This document shows, one piece after another, positions 53,291 to 60,651 of a stretch of 64,000 nt of DNA. Positions within the stretch are counted from its first letter, which is position 1; each line of letters begins with the position of its first letter. Source of the stretch: Candidatus Solirubrobacter pratensis. GTDB lineage: Bacteria > Actinomycetota > Thermoleophilia > Solirubrobacterales > Solirubrobacteraceae. The stretch lies in NCBI RefSeq assembly GCF_000425945.1, contig NZ_AUEK01000010.1:1-64000 (forward strand), given 5' to 3'. Both the position numbers and the translations under genes were made by a program. A model generated the notes under the pieces. It saw only the letters and a list, made by a program, of their open reading frames with translations. It was not told the DNA's origin and did no database searches.

Positions 53291-55491
53291 TACGCGGCAG
53301 CCTTGGTCGCGGTCGTCCAGGTCTCCACCGGCCATCTTCTCCGGCGCGCCTCCCTCGACAACCTGAAGTCCGGGTTGATCGCGTGCGGGTGGCCGACGAG
53401 CTCGAGCAGCGGCAGATCGGCGAGGCTGTCGCCGTAGGCGTGGCAGTCGGCGAGGTCGACGCCGTGGTCGGCGGCGAGCCGCGCGGCGAGCGAGGCGCGC
53501 CCGTCGGCGGTCAGCGGCGGCTCGGCGAGCTCGCCCGTGAAGCGGCCGGTGCGCTCCACGAGCCGCGCCGCGATCAGCTCGTCACCGAGGTGCTTGAGCG
53601 GCTCGACGAGGAAGTCCAGCGCGCCGGTCACGAGGATCACGCGGTCGCCGCGGCGGCGGTGCTGGCGGATGCGCCGCACCGCCTCGTTCTGGATCCGCGG
53701 CTGGATGAAGTCGGGCAGCGCCTCGGCGGCCTGGGCGCGCAGCTCGCGCGCCGGGAGGTCGCGGTAGAGGCGGTAGAAGCTGCGGTTGAAGGCGATCCGC
53801 GAGCGGCGGTCGGCCTTCACCCAGCCGGGTACGCGGGCGGCGATGCCGGCGGTCCAGACGAGCTTGTCCAGCTCGGGCATGTCGCGCGTGCGCAGCCAGG
53901 CGTAGAAGTGCGCGACCGTCGAGTCCAGCACGACGCCCTCGACGTCGAAGATCGCCAGCGCGGGCGGGCCGTCGGCGAGCTTCGCGCGCGGCCGCTCACG
54001 CGTGCTGCGGGGACGCGGCGAAGGCGGCACGGTCAGCGCCCGCAGCGACGGCAGGTGGATCTCGTAGAGGTAGCGCTCCCACTCGATCGTGTCGACGTCG
54101 AAGGAGAACCGCTCGCGGTCCTCCGGGTGCAGACGCGCGAGCAGGCCGCGCGTGCTGCGGTCGTCGAAGACGCAGTCGAGCTCCCCGTAAGGGCCGTAGA
54201 TCTCGCTCAGCCGGCGGATCCGGTCCAGGCGGCGCTGCGTCTTGTACAGCTTGAGCTCGATGTCGTCGGCACGCGGGAGCGGGACCTTCTCCATCAGGTC
54301 GCGGCCGGAGTCGAGCAGGCGCGTGACGCGGTCGATCGTGGACGTGACCTTTGCGTGCGAGGAGAACCGCCACTCCGGCACGGCGACCGGCAGCCCGTCC
54401 TCGTCGGGCAGCGGGCGCTCGCGGAAGTAGCGCGTGACGACGTCGGCCATCGCGCGGACCGTCAGCGGGTTGCGCGACGAGGAGGCGACGTTCATCGTGC
54501 GGATCCCGTCCGGCTCGTGGCCGGCCGCCGCCAGGCACGCGTTGGCGACCATGTCGACCGGCACGATGTCGACCGCGATCGAAGGGCTGGCGGCGAAGCG
54601 GCCGGCGATCAGGCCGGCGCCGTAGGCGAGCAGGATCGGGTCGGCGACCTTCAGGCTCTCGAGCCAGCCGGGGTAGGGCGTCCGCAGCGCCGACTCGACG
54701 ATCGCGGGGCGCACGATCGTGAGCGCGCGCGGCTGCTCGGCGAGCAGCTTGCGTTCGCCGAGCGCCTTGGAGAGCCCGTAGGTGTCCGTCCAGCCGAGCG
54801 CGCGCGCCCGGTCGCGCCCACGCTCCGTGAGCTGGTCGCGCACCCAGTCGCGGCGCAGCGACTCCGCCCGCGCGCCGATCGCCGGGCCGCCGGCGGGACC
54901 GACCGCGCGCCGCGCCTCGGCGACGAAGCGGTTCTGGTGCAGCGGCAGCCGCGACTCCGACTCGAGGTCCTTGCGCCAGGCGCGCGCGACGTCGAGCTCG
55001 GCCTCCAGGTCCACGTCGGGCTCGCTCGGTGCAGTACCCGAGGGGCGCTCGAGCACGAGTCCCGTCCGCTGCCCGGCCGCGTAGGCCGTGCTGACGTGGA
55101 CGACGTAGGGGTCGCTGCCGGCCTTGCGCAGCGCCTTGACCAGGCGCGCGGGGCCCTTCGAGTTGAGCTCCAGCGCATGATCGAGCGGCTGTTCGAAGGA
55201 GACGCTCGCGGCGCAGTGGACGACGACGTCGATGCCGGCGAGGCCGGCGAGGCCCTCGTCGGACAGGTCGCCGGAGATCGCGGTCACGCCCGAGCCGTCG
55301 AGGCCTTCGAAGATCTCGCCCTCGAGGACCTGCTCGAGTCGCTGTCGCGCGTCTCCGCGCAGCAGGACGGTCACCGCCGTCTCGGGCAGCTCATGCAGGC
55401 ATTGGGCGAGCACCGCCTTGCCGACGAAGCCGGTGGCTCCGGTCAGCAGCAGCGCCTTGCCCGACAGGCTCTCCCTGAGGGTCACGGTCAC
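53290..55491 (-). CDS. Fatty acyl-CoA reductase fused to HAD phosphatase-like domain
   Basis: 733 aa. Residues about 10-400 are a Male-sterile/NAD_binding_4 type reductase: TGATGFVG at 17-24, HCAASVSFEQPLDHALELN, and the SDR pair Y238xxxK242 in YGLSKALGE. From about 508 an HAD-IB domain follows: motif I FDVEGVVLDST with D516 but E518 in place of the usual second Asp, RVILVTGALDFL near 640 and AYGDSLADLPLLELVG near 697. The reductase half should turn an acyl thioester into an aldehyde or alcohol; the HAD half may remove phosphate. Start GTG 55491; GTG 55485 is possible. A TetR gene is divergent. Similar fusions occur in actinobacteria but are poorly studied. Confidence 0.88.
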   Translation of the reverse strand: MTVTLRESLSGKALLLTGATGFVGKAVLAQCLHELPETAVTVLLRGDARQRLEQVLEGEIFEGLDGSGVTAISGDLSDEGLAGLAGIDVVVHCAASVSFEQPLDHALELNSKGPARLVKALRKAGSDPYVVHVSTAYAAGQRTGLVLERPSGTAPSEPDVDLEAELDVARAWRKDLESESRLPLHQNRFVAEARRAVGPAGGPAIGARAESLRRDWVRDQLTERGRDRARALGWTDTYGLSKALGERKLLAEQPRALTIVRPAIVESALRTPYPGWLESLKVADPILLAYGAGLIAGRFAASPSIAVDIVPVDMVANACLAAAGHEPDGIRTMNVASSSRNPLTVRAMADVVTRYFRERPLPDEDGLPVAVPEWRFSSHAKVTSTIDRVTRLLDSGRDLMEKVPLPRADDIELKLYKTQRRLDRIRRLSEIYGPYGELDCVFDDRSTRGLLARLHPEDRERFSFDVDTIEWERYLYEIHLPSLRALTVPPSPRPRSTRERPRAKLADGPPALAIFDVEGVVLDSTVAHFYAWLRTRDMPELDKLVWTAGIAARVPGWVKADRRSRIAFNRSFYRLYRDLPARELRAQAAEALPDFIQPRIQNEAVRRIRQHRRRGDRVILVTGALDFLVEPLKHLGDELIAARLVERTGRFTGELAEPPLTADGRASLAARLAADHGVDLADCHAYGDSLADLPLLELVGHPHAINPDFRLSREARRRRWPVETWTTATKAAA

Positions 55492-55535
55492 TTCGGCTAC
55501 GACCGTACCAAGTGTCTCTACTAACGTGTCAGTCG

Positions 55536-56123
55536 ATGGCCTCGACGGACCGCATTCTCGCGGCGGCGCGCGGCGAATTCGCCCAGCACGGCTTCGGCGG
55601 CGCCCGCCTCCAGGACATCGCCGCCCGCGCGCAGCTCTCGCATCCGACGCTGCTGTACCACTTCGGGTCCAAGGAGGGCCTGTACGCGGCCGTGATCGAG
55701 CAGGCCATGCAGGACTGGGCCGCGATGACGTCGCTGGCGATCGCCGACGGGAAGGCGGGCTTCGACCGCGTCGCGTCGCTGATCGACGCGGGCTTCGCGT
55801 TCTTCGCCACCCATCACGACTTCGTCGTGATCTGGCGGCGGGAGGCGATCGAGGGCGGCGGGCGGCTCGAGCAGGCGATGGCCGACCACATGCGGCCGTT
55901 CCTCGAGCAGGCCGTCGAGTTCCTCCGGCGCGAGACGGCGGCGGGGCGGCTGCGCGAGCACGACCCGTTCGAGCTGATGCAGGTCGCCTACGGGGCGGTG
56001 ATGTCGTTCTTCTCCGACGCGGGCTTCCGCGCGCGGTTGCTCGACGAGGATCGGCCCGGCGGCGTGGAGCGGTTCCGAGACGCGCTCAAGGCGATGCTGC
56101 GGGACGTGCTCGAGCCTCGTTGA
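55536..56123 (+). CDS. TetR-family regulator divergent from acyl-CoA reductase operon
   Basis: 195 aa from ATG 55536; the frame is open from 55512. Helix-turn-helix: FAQHGFGGARLQDIAARAQLSHPTLLYHFGSKEGLYAAVIE (split: ARLQDIAARAQLSHPTLLYH; FGSKEGLYAAVIE). Middle region FFATHHDFVVIWRREAIEGG is shared by many lipid-linked TetR proteins. It is 44 bp from the divergent reductase gene and so is the likely repressor of that operon. Its 3' end overlaps larE by 38 bp in convergent orientation. Confidence 0.9.
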   Translation: MASTDRILAAARGEFAQHGFGGARLQDIAARAQLSHPTLLYHFGSKEGLYAAVIEQAMQDWAAMTSLAIADGKAGFDRVASLIDAGFAFFATHHDFVVIWRREAIEGGGRLEQAMADHMRPFLEQAVEFLRRETAAGRLREHDPFELMQVAYGAVMSFFSDAGFRARLLDEDRPGGVERFRDALKAMLRDVLEPR

Positions 56124-57000
56124 GGCGCCCGGAGCGGAACGGCTCGCGGTCGATCACGGCGTGGGAGTAGCCGGCCTGCTTGAGCCGGGCGACGATCTCC
56201 TGCTCGTTGTCGAGCGCGCGCCGCAGGTCGGGCTCGGCGACCTCGAGGCGGCCGAGGATGCCGTGGTGGCGGACCCTGAGGACGGGGAAGCCGAGCTCGC
56301 GGACGGCACGCTCGGCCTCGTCGATCTGCTGGAGCGTCGTCGGGTCGACCGCGGTGCCGTAGGGAATGCGGCTCGCGAGGCATGGGGTGGCGGGCTTCTC
56401 GGCGCTCGGCAGGCCGAAGTGGCGCGCGAGGCGGCGCACGGTGACCTTGTCGACGTCGTGCAGCGGATGGACGACGCCATGCTCCGCGGCGGCTCGCAGG
56501 CCGGGGCGCCAGTCGCCCTGGTCGTCCTGGTTGGCGCCTGAGAGGAGCGCGTCGAAGCCGCGGCGGGTCGCAAGCTCCGCGAGCCGGTCATAGAGCTCGG
56601 TCTTGCAGAAGTAGCAGCGGTCGCGGCCGTTGGCGCGGTAGCCGGGGCGCGCGAGCTCGTCGGTCGCGATCGTCTCGTGGGCGATGCCGATGTGCGCGGC
56701 GACCCGGCGCGCGCCCTCGAGCTCGCCCTGCGCGACGGACGGCGACACGGCGGTGACCGCGAGCGTGCGGTCGCGGAGCGCGGCGTGGGCGAGCGCGGCG
56801 ACGACGGAGGAGTCGACGCCGCCGGAGAAGGCGACGACGGCGGAGCCGAGCGCGGCGATGCGGGCAGCGAGCGCGTCGGCGAGCGCCGCGATCGCGACCG
56901 GGTCGCCGGCCGGAGCGTCTGCGGGCGCCGCGATCGCGACCGGGTCGCCGGCCCGCGCGTCTGCGGGCGCCCCCGCCCGCGGGTCTCCGCTCGCCCTCAC
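56086..57000 (-). CDS. larE: LarE, sacrificial sulfur transferase for nickel-pincer cofactor
   Basis: 304 aa. PP-loop SGGVDSS at 59-65 for adenylating the precursor, and C207 in KPATPCLASR, the position of the cysteine whose sulfur is sacrificed in LarE. C129/C132 (CYFC) are also conserved. It donates sulfur to the pyridinium mononucleotide made by LarB; LarC then adds nickel. GTG start in a GTGA overlap with larC. The first 50 residues are a low-complexity Ala/Asp/Pro extension formed by a 42-bp tandem repeat, absent from normal LarE. Confidence 0.94.
   Translation of the reverse strand: MRASGDPRAGAPADARAGDPVAIAAPADAPAGDPVAIAALADALAARIAALGSAVVAFSGGVDSSVVAALAHAALRDRTLAVTAVSPSVAQGELEGARRVAAHIGIAHETIATDELARPGYRANGRDRCYFCKTELYDRLAELATRRGFDALLSGANQDDQGDWRPGLRAAAEHGVVHPLHDVDKVTVRRLARHFGLPSAEKPATPCLASRIPYGTAVDPTTLQQIDEAERAVRELGFPVLRVRHHGILGRLEVAEPDLRRALDNEQEIVARLKQAGYSHAVIDREPFRSGRLNEARARPAASP
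56883..56966 (-). repeat. 42-bp tandem repeat in larE 5' end
   Basis: Two near-identical 42-bp units (56883-56924 and 56925-56966) and a decayed third start encode two copies of a 14-aa unit, PADARAGDPVAIAA and PADAPAGDPVAIAA, before the PP-loop domain. The unit keeps frame because 42 is a multiple of 3. Confidence 0.85.
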
Positions 57001-58250
57001 GCCGGCACCTCGTGGGCCGCGGCCAGCGCGCGGGCCCAGACCGTCTTCACCGGCTCGCCGAGGATGCGGGCGGCGCGCTCGCAGTCGGCGTGCTCGGGCG
57101 CGAGGTTGACGATCTTCCCGCCGAGCCGGCCGACCTTGATCCGGATCGGCTCGCCCTCGACTTCCACTGTGTGGCTCTCGCGGTCGAGCTCGATGCGGTC
57201 GTAGTGGGCGACGCGGACGCCGAGCGTGCTCGTCTCGCGCAGCATCGCCTCGGCCACCGCGTGCTCGTCCTCCGGGCGGGCGAGGGCGGACATGACGAAG
57301 CCGGGGCGACCGCGCTTCATCTGCACGGGGACGGTCCAGACGTCGAGCGCGCCGGCGGCGAAGCAGGCGGCCGCGGCATCAGGCGCGAGCTCGGGGAGCA
57401 GGTCGTCGAGGTTGGCCTCGATCAGCGAGACCGGCGCTGCTCGGCGCGCCTCGACGCCGACGATCGCGCGGACCACGTTCGGCACGGCCTCCAGGTCGCG
57501 CGTGCCGGCGCCGTAGCCGGTCGCGGCGAGCGTCATCCGCGGGATCGGCCCGTATTCCTCCGCGACCGCCGCGACCAGCGCGGCGCCGGTCGGCGTGACC
57601 AGCTCCAGCTCGATCTCCACGCCGTACACCGGCGCCCCCTCGAGCAGCGTCAGCGTCGCGGGCGCGGGCAGCGGCAGCCGCCCGTGGGCCGCGTTCACGA
57701 ACCCGCGGCCGGCGGGCAGCGGCGAGCAGACCACGCGCTCGATCCTCAGATCGTCCAGCGCGAGCGCGACGCCGCACACCTCGCCGATCGCGTCGACGGC
57801 GCCCACCTCGTGGAAGTGCACCTGCTCGGGATCGATCCCGTGAATCCGCCCCTCGGCGTGCGCCAGCCGCCGGAACGCCTCCTGCGCGACGACACGCGCC
57901 CGCTCGGGCAGGCCGGCCGCGTCGATCTGCGCGCGGATCGACGACCAGTGCCGGTGCGGCTGCTCGTCCGCGCCGCGCACGATCGCGCGCGTCGCCGCGA
58001 TCCCGTGGCGGACGGCCGGCTCGGTCTCCAGCTCGAGCCCGTCGACGCCGAGCCCCTCGAGCCCGCGGCGCACGGCATCAACGTCCGCGCCGGCGTCGAG
58101 CAGCGCGCCGAGCAGCATGTCGCCCGCGACGCCGCCGATGCAGTCGATGTAGAGCAGCCGGCCCCGGGCTCTCCACGGCCCCGAGGGATTCCCTGACGGC
58201 ACGCTCCGGGCCCTCCACGGCCCCGAGGGATTCCCTGACGGCGCGCTCAC
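56997..58250 (-). CDS. larC: LarC, nickel insertion enzyme for nickel-pincer cofactor
   Basis: 417 aa from GTG 58250 (GTGA overlap with larB). After a 28-aa extension the normal LarC start appears: LLYIDCIGGVAGDMLLGALLDAG. Then VHFHEVGAVDAIGEVCG, LPLPAPATLTLLEGAPVYG, ELVTPTGAALVAAVAEEYGP, and IEANLDDLLPE with the C-terminal domain ending ALAAAHEVPA. LarC uses CTP to insert nickel into the dithiolated cofactor. It is one continuous gene here, unlike the frameshifted larC1/larC2 of Lactiplantibacillus. The extension consists of two 42-bp repeats. Confidence 0.94.
   Translation of the reverse strand: MSAPSGNPSGPWRARSVPSGNPSGPWRARGRLLYIDCIGGVAGDMLLGALLDAGADVDAVRRGLEGLGVDGLELETEPAVRHGIAATRAIVRGADEQPHRHWSSIRAQIDAAGLPERARVVAQEAFRRLAHAEGRIHGIDPEQVHFHEVGAVDAIGEVCGVALALDDLRIERVVCSPLPAGRGFVNAAHGRLPLPAPATLTLLEGAPVYGVEIELELVTPTGAALVAAVAEEYGPIPRMTLAATGYGAGTRDLEAVPNVVRAIVGVEARRAAPVSLIEANLDDLLPELAPDAAAACFAAGALDVWTVPVQMKRGRPGFVMSALARPEDEHAVAEAMLRETSTLGVRVAHYDRIELDRESHTVEVEGEPIRIKVGRLGGKIVNLAPEHADCERAARILGEPVKTVWARALAAAHEVPA
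58165..58248 (-). repeat. Tandem copies of dispersed in-frame 42-bp repeat
   Basis: Two 42-bp units (58165-58206, 58207-58248) differ at only about two bases, so the duplication is recent. Each encodes VPSGNPSGPWRAR-like peptide; they fill the space between the larC start codon and its conserved domain. The unit matches 43841-43882 in the GH15 gene. Confidence 0.85.
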
Positions 58251-58966
58251 GACGCCGCGGCCCGCGCGATCCGCGCGGCGATCGTCCCCGCGCCGAACCC
58301 GTCGTCGATGTTCACGACCGCGACGCCCGCCGCGCAGGACGTCAGCATCGAGAGCAGGGCGCTCACGCCGCCGAACGCCGCGCCGTAGCCGGTGCTCGCC
58401 GGCACGCCGATCACCGGCGCCGCCACGAGTCCGCCGACGACCGACGCCAGCGCCGCGTCCCAGCCCGCCACGACGATCACGCAGTCCGCGCGCCGCAGGT
58501 CCTCGACCGCCGGCGCCAGCCGGTGCAGGCCGGCGACGCCCGCGTCCTCGTGCACGACCACCTCGGTGCCGAGCAGCTGCGCCCGCACGCGCGCCTCGTG
58601 GACGACCGGGCCGTCGCCCGTCCCGCCGGACACGATCGTCACCAGCCCGCGCGATTCGGGCACCGACCGCGCGACCCACGCCAGCCGCGCGCGCTCGTGC
58701 TCCTCCGCTTCGGGCGCCGCGCGCCGCAGCGCCGCGCGCGCGTCCGCGTCGGCCCGCGTCACCAGCACGCTCCCGGCGCCTTCGTCGAGCAGGACGCGGG
58801 CGATCGCCTCGATCTCCTCCGGCGTCTTGCCCTCGGCCATGATCGCCTCGGGCGCGCCCTGGCGCGCCTCCCGGTCGGTGTCGACCCGCGCGAACCCGAG
58901 GTCCGTGAACCCGGTTCCGCGCAGCTGCTGGAGCAGCGCCGTAAGGGATTCCTCGACACCGGACAC
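58247..58966 (-). CDS. larB: LarB, carboxylase/hydrolase for nickel-pincer cofactor
   Basis: 239 aa from GTG 58966, chosen for the TAGGCT -10 box 7 nt upstream; an in-frame ATG at 59014 would overlap the divergent promoter. The C-terminal PurE-like domain is clear: GLVTIVSGGTGDGPVVHEAR, EDAGVAGLHRLAP, DCVIVVAGWDAALASVVGGLVAAPVIGVPASTGYG (split: VVAGWDAALASVVGGLVAAP; VIGVPASTGYG). The N-terminal domain has FARVDTDREARQGAPEAIMAEGKTPE, with the cysteine position seen in some LarB replaced. LarB carboxylates nicotinic acid adenine dinucleotide and releases AMP, the first step of the pathway. First gene of larB-larC-larE. Confidence 0.94.
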   Translation of the reverse strand: MSGVEESLTALLQQLRGTGFTDLGFARVDTDREARQGAPEAIMAEGKTPEEIEAIARVLLDEGAGSVLVTRADADARAALRRAAPEAEEHERARLAWVARSVPESRGLVTIVSGGTGDGPVVHEARVRAQLLGTEVVVHEDAGVAGLHRLAPAVEDLRRADCVIVVAGWDAALASVVGGLVAAPVIGVPASTGYGAAFGGVSALLSMLTSCAAGVAVVNIDDGFGAGTIAARIARAAAS

Positions 58967-58973
58967 CACCAGC

Positions 58974-58979
58974 AGCCTA
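58974..58979 (-). promoter_or_regulatory. -10 box, leaderless promoter of larBCE
   Basis: Minus-strand TAGGCT, 7 nt before GTG 58966 (4 nt before GTG 58969). No Shine-Dalgarno sequence is present. Confidence 0.5.
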
Positions 58980-59012
58980 TCCGGGCGCCTTCGTGAGAAG
59001 ATGCCGGATGCC

Positions 59013-59393
59013 ATGCCGACGGACCTGACGGTGATCCTTCAGGACCGGCCTGGGGAGCTTGCGCGCCTTGGGGAGATCGCCGGCGCCGCGGGCGTGAACA
59101 TCGAGGGGCTCGCCGCGTTCACCGGCGAAGGGCGCGGGATCGTGCATGTGCTCATCGACGACGGGGCGCTGGCGGCGGCGCGGACGGCGTTGCAGCAGGC
59201 CCATCTGGGCGTGGCGGACGAGCGTGAGGTGCTGGTCGTCGACGTCGCCGACCGCCCCGGATCGCTCGGGGAGCTCGCGCGCACGCTGGCCGAGGCCAAC
59301 GTCAACGTGGACCTGGCATACACGACGTTCGGCGGAGTGCGGATCGTGATCGCCACGGACGACCTGCTGAGCGCTCGCGCGGCGCTGGCCTGA
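59013..59393 (+). CDS. Tandem ACT-domain protein
   Basis: 126 aa from ATG 59013 (ATG 59001 is possible). Two ACT units: TDLTVILQDRPGELARLGEIAGAAGVNIEGLAAF (split: VILQDRPGELARLGEIAGAA; GVNIEGLAAF) and VLVVDVADRPGSLGELARTLAEANVNVDLAYTTFGG (split: ADRPGSLGELARTLAEANVN). ACT pairs bind amino acids and often regulate enzymes. With no catalytic domain it probably senses a small molecule. It is divergent from larB; no link to the cofactor pathway is visible. Confidence 0.87.
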   Translation: MPTDLTVILQDRPGELARLGEIAGAAGVNIEGLAAFTGEGRGIVHVLIDDGALAAARTALQQAHLGVADEREVLVVDVADRPGSLGELARTLAEANVNVDLAYTTFGGVRIVIATDDLLSARAALA

Positions 59394-59486
59394 CGAGCTT
59401 CACGACGGCGGCGGTCGCGACGGCGAGCCCGCGATCGAGACGGTGCAGCCACCTCCGCCGGCTCGAGCCGCGCGTCGCGATCGTGG

Positions 59487-59492
59487 CAGGAT
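59487..59492 (+). promoter_or_regulatory. -10 box, leaderless promoter of M14-like gene
   Basis: CAGGAT lies 7 nt before GTG 59500. The same CAGGATCGC/TAGGATCGC context occurs at 41211. Confidence 0.4.
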
Positions 59493-59499
59493 CGCGCGC

Positions 59500-60378
59500 G
59501 TGATCACCCGGAAGACGCTGACGTTCGACCATCCCCTGCTGCGCGATCTCGAGCACCCGTGCTTCGAGGCGCGCGGCGCGCACGACGGCCCGCGGCTGAC
59601 GCTCATGGCGGGCGTCCACGGCTGCGAGTACAGCTCGATCGCGGCGGCGACCCGTTTCATGCGCGAGCTCGACACCGCCGAGCTGTCGGGCACGATCGTG
59701 GCCTTGCCGATCGCGAGCCTGGAGTCCTTCCGCCGCCGTTCGCCGTTCGTGGTCCCAATCGACGGCAAGAACCTCAACCGCTCGTTCCCGGGCGACCCGG
59801 ACGGTGGCTACACGGACGCGCTCGCCGCCGCGATCCTCCAGACGCTGATCGCGCCGGCCGACGCCGTGATCGACCTCCACGGCGGCGACATGGTCGAGTC
59901 GCTCGAGCCGTTCGCGATCTACGAGAGCGACGAGTCCGAGGCGCTCGCCCAGGCGTTCGGGCTGCCCTACGTGACGCGCGCGAAGGCGCCGTCGGGGATG
60001 ACGTGCTCGGCCGCGGGCGGTCCCGCGATCATCGCCGAGGCCGGTGGCATCGGGCAGCTCGAGGAGGCGGCGGTGGAGCTGCTCGTGGACGGCACCCGCA
60101 ATGCGCTGCGCCACCTCGGCATGCTCCCCGGCGGCGCCGAGCCCCGGTCGGTGACCACGCTCGGCGAGCACCGCTTCGTCAACGGCGTGCGCGGCGGCTG
60201 GTGGGAGACGGCGGTCGCGACCGGCGCGAGCGTGCGCGAGGGCGAGTCCCTCGGGGTCATCAAGGACCTGTTCGGCGACGTGGTCGAGACGGTCGCCTCG
60301 CCGCAGGACGGCGTCGTGCTGTGGCAGACCACCAGCCCGGCCGTCGGGGAGAACGGGCTGCTGCTCGGCCTGGCGTGA
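59500..60378 (+). CDS. Succinylglutamate desuccinylase/aspartoacylase-family deacylase
   Basis: 292 aa from GTG 59500. Zinc ligands of the M14-like AspA/AstE family: His and Glu in GVHGCEYSS and His in VIDLHGGD; the substrate-binding DGKNLNRSFPG is also clear. The C-terminal part (VNGVRGGWWETAVATGASVREGESLGVIKDLFG; split: GVRGGWWETAVATGASVREG) is a beta domain with a biotinyl-like fold common to this family. It should cleave an N-acyl amide bond in the cytoplasm. The substrate is unknown. It is convergent with a small hypothetical gene (stop codons abut as TGATCA). Confidence 0.92.
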   Translation: MITRKTLTFDHPLLRDLEHPCFEARGAHDGPRLTLMAGVHGCEYSSIAAATRFMRELDTAELSGTIVALPIASLESFRRRSPFVVPIDGKNLNRSFPGDPDGGYTDALAAAILQTLIAPADAVIDLHGGDMVESLEPFAIYESDESEALAQAFGLPYVTRAKAPSGMTCSAAGGPAIIAEAGGIGQLEEAAVELLVDGTRNALRHLGMLPGGAEPRSVTTLGEHRFVNGVRGGWWETAVATGASVREGESLGVIKDLFGDVVETVASPQDGVVLWQTTSPAVGENGLLLGLA

Positions 60379-60651
60379 TCAGGCGCCGTGCTTGAGCAGG
60401 TAGTCGATGTAGATCGGCCGCTGCGCCTCGACGCGCTCGTCGTCGTCGTCGAACAGCTCCATCACCTGCCGGCTCCAGTGCTCGGTCTGCTCGGCGCCCT
60501 GCTCGACGTCGCCCCCGGCCGCATCGGCGGCCGGCGTCTCCTGCAGCAGGCGCCAGAAGAAGCCCACGTCGAGGTGGCGCTTCGCGCGGCTGACCGCGCG
60601 GTCGTGGAGCTCTCGCGAAGAGAGCGCGTCGAGTTCCTCGAAGGTCGTCAC
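60379..60651 (-). CDS. Hypothetical protein, 90 aa
   Basis: GTG start in a GTGA overlap with the AbiEi-like gene. FEELDALSSRELHDRAVSRAKRHLDVGFFWRLLQETPAADAA is helical (split: SSRELHDRAVSRAKRHLDVG; FFWRLLQETPAA), then an acidic stretch LFDDDDERVEAQRPIYIDYLLKHGA (split: RVEAQRPIYIDYLLKHGA). The pattern is consistent with a small folded protein seen in Solirubrobacterales-like genomes, but I cannot name a family. The coupling to the upstream gene could suggest an antidote or helper role; this is a guess. Confidence 0.75.
   Translation of the reverse strand: MTTFEELDALSSRELHDRAVSRAKRHLDVGFFWRLLQETPAADAAGGDVEQGAEQTEHWSRQVMELFDDDDERVEAQRPIYIDYLLKHGA

Noticed and set aside
53383..55524. A 713-codon open frame opposite the acyl-CoA reductase-HAD gene
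   Set aside because: Shadow of a real gene with complete Rossmann and HAD motifs; no start signal of its own.
58941..58965. AGGGATTCC near the larB start as a third copy of the dispersed repeat
   Set aside because: Only about nine bases match and the encoded peptide (GVEESLT) is normal LarB sequence, so it is chance similarity.
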